The notes beneath the pieces were generated by a model, which had not been told where the DNA came from, searched no databases, and worked only from the letters and a program-made list of their open reading frames with translations. A DNA stretch of 64,000 nucleotides from Candidatus Hydrogenisulfobacillus filiaventi (GTDB lineage: Bacteria > Bacillota > Sulfobacillia > Sulfobacillales > R501): the NCBI GenBank assembly GCA_902809825.1, contig LR778114.1:1550001-1614000 (forward strand), given 5' to 3'. Of the stretch, positions 56,972 to 64,000 are shown in pieces. Numbering within the stretch: the first letter of the stretch is position 1; each line of letters begins with the position of its first letter. The position numbers and the translations under genes were made by a program.

Positions 56972-57688
56972 CTACCCCTCCCCGCCCCGAGGCGGCCGGC
57001 GGCTGCCAGCGCGGTGGTACTTTACGGCGGCCACGGCCGTCAGCACGCCCACCCCGCCACCGGTAGCCGCCAGCACCCGCCAGAAGGCGGGCAGTGCCAG
57101 CGCCAGCACGGCCGTGGTCAGCAGCGGCGCCAGGGCCATCACCAGGAGGGTGGTCCGGCGGCCCTGCGCCTCCTCCTCCTGTCTCCGGCGCCGGCGCTCC
57201 CGGCGGGAGGCGGCGGCATCCGCCGCCTGCACCACCGCCGTCAGGCTGCCCCCCTGCCGCATCACCAGCATCCAGCCCGTCTCCACCGCCTCCCAGTCCG
57301 GACCCGGCCACCGGTCCACCAGCCGGCGCAGCACCTGCCCGGGATCCGCCCCCGCCGGCCAGACGATGCCGGCCTCCCGCAGGGTGTCCTCCAACGCCGG
57401 GGGGAAGGCCTGGCCCGTCTCCAGCCGGTAGGCCAGCCGGCCCAGCGCGCGGCGGCCGTCCTCCTCCGTCCGCCGGCGCCGGCGCTCTCCGTCCAGCATC
57501 CGGACCCACCACCAGAAACCGCCCGCCCATACCGCCGCCGGCACCCCGTCCCAGGGCCGCGGTCCCTGCCACGCCGCCAGCAGCCCCGCCAGCAGCGGCG
57601 GCCAGGGCAGGCGGCGTTGCCCCCGCGACCGGTCCGCCCCCGCCAGCAGCGCCACGGCAGCCGCCGGCAGCAGCACACTCAGCCCCAC
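56972..57688 (-). CDS. TadB-like T2SSF protein (second copy, C-terminus frameshifted)
   Basis: Open from [17 protein letters not shown] through the whole cytoplasmic region and most of the last membrane pair, then one extra T near 57,021 replaces the last 20 or so residues. This copy gives the correct N-terminal two thirds. Confidence 0.72.
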   Translation of the reverse strand: MGLSVLLPAAAVALLAGADRSRGQRRLPWPPLLAGLLAAWQGPRPWDGVPAAVWAGGFWWWVRMLDGERRRRRTEEDGRRALGRLAYRLETGQAFPPALEDTLREAGIVWPAGADPGQVLRRLVDRWPGPDWEAVETGWMLVMRQGGSLTAVVQAADAAASRRERRRRRQEEEAQGRRTTLLVMALAPLLTTAVLALALPAFWRVLAATGGGVGVLTAVAAVKYHRAGSRRPPRGGEG

Positions 57689-58826
57689 AGCGGCCCCTCC
57701 CCGCCGGCCGCCGGGTCGCGCCGGAAGCGGGTGGTCCAGCCCCTGGCCCCCGCATGGCTACCTCCTGTACCAGGCGGCGGCCATCGGCATGGCGTGCCAG
57801 ATAGATCACCAGGTCCACCGTGGCCCGGATCTCCCGTTCCACCAGGGGTAACGGCCAGGCCGGGGCCGCCCGGGCCGCCAGGCGGGCCAGCCGCTGCAGG
57901 GCGGCCGTGCCCTGACCCCGGCTATGGACGGTCGAAAGCGAACCCGGATGGCCGGTGGCCATGGCCTCCAGCAGGTCCAGACTCTCCTCCCCGCGCACCT
58001 CCCCCACTACGATGCGGTCGGGCCGCATGCGCAGGGCTTGCCGGACCAGCTCCCGGACCGGATAGCGTTCCCCGGCCTCCAGGGAGACGGTATGACGGTG
58101 ATAGACCTCCAGCCGCAGTTCCGGCACCTCCTCGATCACCACCACCCGCTCCCCTTCCGGGATGGCTGCGGCCAGCAGGCGCAGGAGGGTGGTCTTACCC
58201 GTCCCGGCCCCGCCTGCGATCAGCACGTTGGCCCGCCGCCGCACGGCATCCTGCAGCTCCTCCCAGAGCGGCCGTTCCAAGGTTCCCGCAGCCAGCAGCT
58301 CCTCCGCCCGCGGCGCCCGCAGCGGTGCCCGCCGGATGGTCAGTGCCGGGAAGCGGGTCACCGGGGGCACCAGGCAATGGATGCGGGAACCGTCCGCCAA
58401 CCGCGCGTCGCAGACGGGGCTGCCCGGGTTGAGGGTGCGGCCGGCCCGGGCCGCCAGCCGTTGCACCAGGGCCAGCAGATCCTCCACCCCCGCGAAATGC
58501 AGGCTCACCGGGTGCAGGCGGCCCTGCCGTTCACAGTAGGCCTGCGCGGGCCCGTTGATCATGATCTCGGTGATGCTATCATCAGCCAGGAGGACATCCA
58601 GCGGCCCCAGGCCGGTCAGCCGGTGCAGCAGCGCCCGTACCTCCCGTTCCCCGGGCAGGCCGCGCCCGGCCCGGTCCCGCAGGAAGCGGCGCACCGCTGC
58701 CTCCAGCGCCTCCAGGGCCGGACCGTCCCACACCAGGTGTCCCGCCAGGTCGGGATGCTCGCGAGTGAAGGCCGCCGCCCAGGAATCCGCCACCAGCGCC
58801 GGCACCCCGCCTTCCCCGGACTTCAT
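57678..58826 (-). CDS. cpaF: CpaF/VirB11-family ATPase (second copy, C-terminus frameshifted)
   Basis: Identical to copy 1 through Walker A, Walker B and the STVHSRG region. A missing C near 57,740 shifts the last 15 codons and lets the frame run on into the TadB gene, an artificial fusion. Confidence 0.9.
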
Positions 58827-59833
58827 CAGCAGGGGGCCCTCTCCGCGGCGCGCAGGCCGCCGCTCCGCAACCGCCGCGCCAGCCGCCGGCAGGACCGGCC
58901 GCCTCGGGCAGGCTCCACCACTCGAGGCCGGTGCGCCGCCGCCATTCCGCCGCCGCACTGCCGCTCCCGCCCAGCCCCGCGGCGGCCATTGCCAGGCGGG
59001 GCACCGCCAGACGCAGGACCTCCGCCAGGCGCAGGGCAGGCACAAGGCCGGTCCCGGTGCCCGGCACCAGCAGCACCAGATCCAGGTGTTCCAGCACCTG
59101 CAGCACCGGCGGCCGCCGGGGATCCCGCCCCAGGTACCAACCCCTGCCAGGGGTCCGCAGCCGCCAGCACCTCCTGCCAGGCCGCCGGGGCCGGCAGGGG
59201 CGGGTCGGGGTCCAGCACCGAGGGGGACCGGATGGCCTGCCCGAGCACGCCCGGCAACCGCCGCCGCACCAGGGCCGCCAGGGCTGCGGGCGCCACCCAG
59301 CGCTCCCCGCCCGGCAGAGCGGCAGTCAGGTCCCCAATGCCCCACTCGGCGTCGACCACCAGGCCGGGGCCGTAGGCCGCCGCCGCCCGCGCCGCCACGG
59401 CCAGGAACAAGCCCACCGGCCGGGCGTCCGCGCCCGCTCCCAGTACCCCCCAGCGCCGGGGGCGAAGGCCGGGTGTCTCCTCCCCCTCCCCTGCCGCCCG
59501 ACACCAGGCCCACAACCGGCCGGGGTCGAGGCGATCCGTCCAGACCTCCCACTGCGGCCGGCCCGCCAGCACCTGCCGCCAGTTCCCGGCCGCGGCCCCG
59601 TCCGACCACACCACCCCGCCCCGCCAGCGGTCCCACCACGCGGCCGGAATCCCCTCCGGCTCCGGCAGCCCGGGCAGGGCAACCCCCAGGAACAGGCGTT
59701 CTCCCCCCGCCGGCGCCGGTTGCGCCAGGTCAGCCCAGGCGGGCACGGTGCGCAGGCCGGGCCCGCATTCCGCCCGCAGGCGGGCCTCCAGCCCCGGATG
59801 CCCGCTTGCCACCAGGATGCCGGTCGTCTTCAT
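58826..59833 (-). CDS. CpaE/MinD-like protein with degenerate P-loop (second copy)
   Basis: Here the N-terminal two thirds are open: MKTTGILVASGHPGLEARLR, GVLGAGADARPVGLF where the P-loop should be, and GLVVDAEWGIGDLTAAL. An extra C near 59,150 shifts the last third, which is right in copy 1. Both copies agree on the missing P-loop lysine. Confidence 0.65.
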   Translation of the reverse strand: MKTTGILVASGHPGLEARLRAECGPGLRTVPAWADLAQPAPAGGERLFLGVALPGLPEPEGIPAAWWDRWRGGVVWSDGAAAGNWRQVLAGRPQWEVWTDRLDPGRLWAWCRAAGEGEETPGLRPRRWGVLGAGADARPVGLFLAVAARAAAAYGPGLVVDAEWGIGDLTAALPGGERWVAPAALAALVRRRLPGVLGQAIRSPSVLDPDPPLPAPAAWQEVLAAADPWQGLVPGAGSPAAAGAAGAGTPGSGAAGAGHRDRPCACPAPGGGPASGGAPPGNGRRGAGRERQCGGGMAAAHRPRVVEPARGGRSCRRLARRLRSGGLRAAERAPC

Positions 59834-60474
59834 GGCGCGCACATCACCACCATTTCCTTCCCGCTGCCCGCCACCGTCCGGTAGGCGTTCCACACCGGGG
59901 CCGGCATTGCCACCACCAGCCCCCCGCCGCTGCCGCCGGTCCAGCTGTTGCCGGCCGCCACCGCCACCACCGGCAACGGGGGCGATTCCCAGGCCTGACG
60001 CCCGCTCCCCGCCAGCACCCGCACCCGCGCCCCCGGACGCACCAGCCCCGCCAGGGCGGCGGGCAGGGCGGGGAGGGGAACCCAGACCGTGCCTGCGCTG
60101 CCGCCCGGAGGCCGGCGGCTGACCGCGCCCGCGGCCAGCAGGCTGCCCGCCGGCAGGAAGCGGGTGGTATACAGGGGACCGGCAGGCTGCGCCGGGTTCC
60201 GCAAGCCCGGCGGCCCCAGCCGTACCCAGTCGACCGGCACCCAGCGCACCGCCGCGGGGGAAATCCGTACCCCCGCCGGCAGCGGCACCGCCGCCACCGG
60301 CACCAACTGCCGCTGCCGGTCCTGCCAGGCCGATGCCGCCAGGCTCACCGCAGCGCCGGCCAGCCACGCCACGCCCCATACGCGGCGGCTCCTGCCGCCC
60401 GCCCGCGGCGGCCCGTCCCGCCCTAACCACCGCCGCCAGGCTTGTTCCATTCCGGCCGGCAACCGTACCGCCAT
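59830..60474 (-). CDS. CpaB/SAF-domain protein (second copy, intact)
   Basis: The full 214-residue reading: basic start, one membrane helix, SAF domain with LPAGVRISPAAVRWVPV and FLPAGSLLAAGAVS, then a beta-rich C-part ending KEMVVMCAP. The start chosen is MAVRLPAG; MDGGTV four bases upstream is in another frame. Confidence 0.78.
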   Translation of the reverse strand: MAVRLPAGMEQAWRRWLGRDGPPRAGGRSRRVWGVAWLAGAAVSLAASAWQDRQRQLVPVAAVPLPAGVRISPAAVRWVPVDWVRLGPPGLRNPAQPAGPLYTTRFLPAGSLLAAGAVSRRPPGGSAGTVWVPLPALPAALAGLVRPGARVRVLAGSGRQAWESPPLPVVAVAAGNSWTGGSGGGLVVAMPAPVWNAYRTVAGSGKEMVVMCAP

Positions 60475-60479
60475 CCATC

Positions 60480-62766
60480 TCAGCCGCCCTTTCCCGTGAG
60501 CAGCGCCGACTCCGCCGGAGCCGCCCAGATTTGCAGCGGGATATGGTCCTCCTCGGCCAGGAGCAGCCCTTCCCCCACCCCTGCGGTCAGCAGGCGCTCC
60601 ACTTCGGCCTCGGACAGGTGAAACAGCCGCGCCAGGTCGTCCGCCGCCTCCACGTGCTGGCGCAACAGCAGCACGACCGGCGCGTTGCGCAGACATACCT
60701 CGGCCGCCCGGCTACGGACGAAATCCCCCACGTCCTGGGTCACCAGCGCCAGGGCGGTCCGCCACTTGCGCGCCCGCCGGAAGAGTTCCTCTACATAGAG
60801 GGCACTGTCGGCGTCATTGAGCAGATACCAGGCCTCGTCGATCACCACCAGCCGGGGCTGGCGGGACCGGGTTTGTGCGGCCAGCCGTTCCACCACCGCC
60901 AGGTACATCGCCTGCTTGAAATGCATCGTGAGCCGGCTGAGGTCATAGACCACCCAGTCCGCCTCCGGCAGGCTGCCGCTGCCGCCATTCCGCCACCGCT
61001 CCAGGTAGGGGGCCAGTTCCGCCGCCAGGCCCGGATCCAGCGCCGCCAGGCGCCCGGCAAACCGCCCCGCCAGGACCCCGGGGTCCGGGATCCGGGGCCA
61101 GAACCCTTCGTCGGCATCCGGCTGCTCCGCCTCCCACAAGGCCCGGACCAATGTGCTGCGCAGGGCGCCGTCCTCCCGGCCCAGCAACCGGAGCAGGAAC
61201 CGGGTAAGGAAGTCCATCCGGGCCGGCCGATCCTCCGGCTGTCCGGCGTGCACTGCGAAGGGATTGAAGCCGTCTGCCTCGGCCTGACCCAGGCGCACCA
61301 CCTGCGCCCCGGCCCGTTCCAGGCCGGCATACTCCCCCTCGGGGTCGACCACCGCCACCGGCAGCCGCCGGTACCGCGCCCGCAGGACCTCCAGTTTGGC
61401 GGCAAAGCTCTTGCCAGACCCGGACCAGCCCAAGGTGATGGAATGCGGGGACGGAAGGCGGAAGCGGTCCAGCACGACTGGGGCGTGGCTGAGCGCGTTG
61501 GTCCCCAGCACCGTCCCCTCCGGGTCCATCCGGTCCTGGACCGCCATAGGAAAGAGGGTGGCCCAGCTGGCGGTGTCCCACTCCCGGTGGGCCGTCGGGC
61601 ACCCGGCTGCCCAGGTGACCCGGTAGCCCTCGGTCTGCCGAAACCGCAGGGGGCGCAGCACCAGCATCATGCCCCCGGCCAGGGCCTCCAACAGCCGGCC
61701 CGCCTCGTCCAGCTGTTCCCGGGACCCGGCCCACGCCGTCACCACCATTCCCGCATCCACCAGCCGGGTCCGACCCTGCACCAGCTCCGTACGCAGGCGC
61801 TCCGCGTCCGCGATAGCGGTCTCCGCCCCCGGGTCCCGCAAGCCGCCCAGGCGCCGGCGGGCCTCCTGGCCGCCCTGTTCGCGGATGAGGCGGCGGCCAA
61901 GTTCCCCTAGCGCGTCCGCCACCGGCCGCGGGTCGATGCACAGGCTGACGGCGAGGGGATAGGGGAAGTGCAGCAGGGGCAACATCCAACCTGGCCGCAC
62001 CTCGCGCGGCCACCCCACCACCTCCCAGCTGCGGACCCAACGGTCGCCCACCCGGAGCTCGTCGGGGAACACCTCCACCGCCGACGGCCACACCAGGTCG
62101 GGCACCCCGGGCTGCCGCCCGCCCTTAGGGGCGGTCACGGTCCCACTCCCACCGCACCCCGCGCGGCAGCGCCCGTCCGGCCCCTACGCTGGCATAGATG
62201 AACTCGAACAGTTCCACCCCTTCCAGAGGCCGGATGCGGACCCCGAGCGGCTTCAGTCCCTGTTCCAGCACCCCGCGCCGGCGCAGTAGCTCCTGGCGCG
62301 CCTCCTCCCACAGCTCCTCCCCCCGCCGCAAAGGCCGGGTCCGAGTATCAAATCCCTGCCAGGATAGGATCAGGAAGAACCGCCGCCGGAGCAGATGCTG
62401 GACCTGCCCGGTACGCCGGATGAAGTCCAGGTAGTCCCGCAGCGGCGGCCGCAGATGCGCCTCCACCGTCTCCTCCTGCGCCTTGAGCTGCCCCAGGTAC
62501 TCGTCCAGGCGCAAGGCATCCGCCCGTACCAGGATTTGCAACGGAAAGTCAAGCCCGTTGAGGAATGCGGTGTACTCCCGCACCAGCCGCTCCTGCTCCG
62601 GGGCCGGACGCAGGGCGAAATTGACCGGGGTGGCCTCCACCACCGCCGTGAAGCGGTCCCGCTCCAGCAGGCACAGATCGGGTCCCACCGCCCGCAACGG
62701 CACCAGCCGGTTGAGGGCCGCCTCCTGCCGGCTGCGCCGCCGGGCTACCTCCTGCCACGCCGGCAT
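60480..62766 (-). CDS. TraC/VirB4-family conjugation ATPase (second copy, one frameshift)
   Basis: Two open parts overlap by 14 bases: 213 residues (MPAWQEVARRRSRQEAALNR to WEWDRDRP) and 552 residues (TAPKGGRQPGVPDLV to LLTGKGG) holding Walker A LGWSGSGKSF and Walker B LVVIDEAWYLL. The first stops in CGCCCCTAAGGG; copy 1 has CGCCCCCTGGGG at the same place. One protein is the natural reading, as VirB4/TraC proteins need both parts. GGGAGGAGGAGG precedes the ATG. Confidence 0.82.
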
Positions 62767-62781
62767 TGTCCTCCTCCTCCC

Positions 62782-63065
62782 TTACCCCCGTGGCGGCAGA
62801 AACCGTCGGGGTCCACACCGAAACCGCACCCGCCACCAGATCAGCTCCGGCAGCCGGCGCCCACCGGGCCGGGCCCAGGCCAGGCCGGCTCCTAGCGCGA
62901 GACGGCCCCGACCACCAGCCAGCGCCCGTTCCCCCAGCCGCGGCTCCAGTGCCACAGCGCCACGTCGACCACCACCGCGGCCGCCGGCCAGATGAGGTCG
63001 CCGACCGTCAGTCCCCATAGCACCTCGGGCTCCCGGGCCAGCGGCACCGGCACCTCCCGTCCCAT
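62782..63065 (-). CDS. PrgI-family protein (second copy, frameshifted)
   Basis: The N-terminal half is as in copy 1, then CCCGCTAGCGAG has become CCTAGCGCGAG near 62,893, which stops the frame after VVGAVSR. The C-terminal half continues in another frame. Confidence 0.72.
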
Positions 63066-63079
63066 CCGCGCCCCTCCCT

Positions 63080-63850
63080 TCACCACCGCGGCAGCGTGCC
63101 TCCGGGCCCCAGGCCCAGGCTCCGGCGCAGCAGGCTCGGCGCCTGGGTCATAGCCCATAACACGCCCGCCGTGAAGAGAGGCCGTGAGCCTGCCGTCCCT
63201 GGTGCCTGCCACAGCAGGACCAGCAGACGTAACAGCAGGGCATGGGCGCTCTGCACAAACACCGCCGCCACCAGTTCCCGGGCCCAACGGCCCACCCCGT
63301 CCGCGCGACCCCCGGCCCACCACCACAACACCATCCAGGGCCCCAACGCTCCCAGCAGCACGACCTCCACCGCCCGGGCCGCATAAAAGACCGGCAGGTA
63401 GCCTGCCAGGGCGGCCGAGGCGATCCCAAGCAGCAGGGTGAGGGCCGGGGTGAGGACGGCGGTGGGCGCAGAAACCGCTGCCGGCAGACCCCCTTCCGGG
63501 CGCAGCGCAGCCACCAGCGCGTTGTTAACGGCCAGCAGCGCTGCCGGCACCTGCGGCAGCAGCAGCATCCACAGCCCTCCTGCCACGGCCCGCCCCACCA
63601 CGGTCAGCGCCCCGCCCGCCCGGCCCGCCGGCCAGACGGTCCGCACCAGCGCCAGCGCCAATGCCAGTCCGGCCGCGCCCAGGGCGAGGGTGCGCGAGGT
63701 GCGCAGCACCGCCCAGGCCGGGGCGGGCAGGACCAGGGGGGCCAGCGCCACCCGCCCCAGGACCCCGGCCACCAGGTGCACCGCCAGGCCCCAGATCTGG
63801 GCCGCCCACCGGCCCAGGACCGCGCCCCAGGGATTCAGCCCGCCCGCCAT
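63080..63850 (-). CDS. TrbL/VirB6-like membrane protein (second copy)
   Basis: Same multi-span protein as in copy 1, one residue shorter (RAGGALT instead of RAGGRALT, from a three-base loss) and with YLPVFY for YLAVFY. Open throughout. Confidence 0.7.
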   Translation of the reverse strand: MAGGLNPWGAVLGRWAAQIWGLAVHLVAGVLGRVALAPLVLPAPAWAVLRTSRTLALGAAGLALALALVRTVWPAGRAGGALTVVGRAVAGGLWMLLLPQVPAALLAVNNALVAALRPEGGLPAAVSAPTAVLTPALTLLLGIASAALAGYLPVFYAARAVEVVLLGALGPWMVLWWWAGGRADGVGRWARELVAAVFVQSAHALLLRLLVLLWQAPGTAGSRPLFTAGVLWAMTQAPSLLRRSLGLGPGGTLPRW

Positions 63851-63853
63851 CGC

Positions 63854-64000
63854 TCACGACGCCACGTACTGGAGGAGCTGCCGCAGGGCGTCCACCAGCA
63901 GGATGAGCACCAGCCCCACCGCCGCCCGGCCCATGACCTCCTTGGCCCCCTCCACCGCCCGCGGACTGTGGGCGATCATGTAGCGCAGGCCCCCGTAGAC
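63854..64000 (-). CDS. VirB2/TrbC-like pilin (second copy, partial at window end)
   Basis: The C-terminal 48 codons read VYGGLRYMIAHSPRAVEGAK and VGLVLILLVDALRQLLQYVAS in one frame, because the C run here has five C where copy 1 has four. The N-terminus is beyond the window. Confidence 0.72.
   Translation of the reverse strand, partial: VYGGLRYMIAHSPRAVEGAKEVMGRAAVGLVLILLVDALRQLLQYVAS

Larger units (their letters stand above)
52132..64000 (+). repeat. Tandem duplication, copy 2 (runs off the window)
   Basis: The second copy begins abruptly inside pabB at GCGCAGCCGCC and continues to the window end. The first 360 bases differ from copy 1 at about 16 positions plus short indels. A 142-base deletion (copy 1 39,565-39,706) and a 49-base deletion in pabC follow. 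Beyond about 52,950 differences are nearly all single-base indels in G/C runs. Confidence 0.97.

Noticed and set aside
56331-59639. A 1102-residue minus-strand frame joining CpaE, CpaF, TadB and TadC pieces
   Set aside because: It joins real genes in different frames through homopolymer errors. CpaF is in its true frame, but most of the rest is out-of-frame Gly/Arg-rich translation.

Overview
The window is GC-rich bacterial chromosomal DNA that looks like a spore-forming, sulfur-oxidising, carbon-fixing (and by inference thermoacidophilic) Firmicute related to the Sulfobacillus/Thermaerobacter group. The evidence is a T-box leader, a spoVM micro-gene inside the Bacillus-type recG-fakA-asp23-rpmB-spoVM-rsgA-prkC-prpC-rlmN-rsmB-fmt block, a sulfur oxygenase/reductase (SOR) with every metal and cysteine residue at the canonical number, and red-type RuBisCO with phosphoribulokinase. 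The genus is inference; no rRNA gene is present.

Layout. 1-1.8 kb: trpE and the start of trpG behind a strong promoter and a tRNA-Trp T-box. 1.8-14.4 kb: conserved housekeeping block, almost all on the minus strand (DNA repair, fatty-acid kinase, Hsp33, ribosome GTPase, PASTA kinase/phosphatase pair, rRNA methyltransferases, fmt); rpmB is on the plus strand. 14.6-18.9 kb: moaA, SOR, bioY and a TDT-family exporter that may export the sulfite made by SOR. 19.2-24.46 kb: a CRISPR array of 78 near-perfect 30-bp repeats plus a degenerate and a truncated repeat, with no cas genes in view. 24.7-32.1 kb: Calvin-cycle genes in two divergent blocks (cbbS-cbbL-rpe-prk left, tkt-tal right). 32.2-38.5 kb: minus-strand chain of pxpA, pxpC, pxpB, a flavin reductase, a Cys/Met PLP enzyme and an ABC exporter. 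38.6-42.9 kb: pabB-pabC, nrdR, a DsrE-family protein and small membrane proteins. 43.1-51.4 kb: a lipoprotein and a nine-gene minus-strand machine that joins type IV secretion parts (VirB2-like pilin, TrbL/VirB6, PrgI, TraC/VirB4 ATPase) to Tad-pilus parts (CpaB/SAF, degenerate CpaE, CpaF, TadB, TadC). 51.4-52.0 kb: an acyl-CoA thioesterase.

From 52,132 to the window end, everything from the middle of pabB to the pilin appears a second time in direct orientation, about 12.7-12.9 kb downstream. The two copies are nearly identical except for some 35 short indels, almost all in G/C homopolymers, so that most genes of the secretion machine are frameshifted in one copy and open in the other. The pab end of copy 2 also carries clustered substitutions and two deletions. 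Either this is a recent tandem duplication with poorly polished sequence, or the duplication itself is an assembly artefact; the sequence alone cannot decide. Full-length proteins of the secretion machine should be read from a consensus of both copies.
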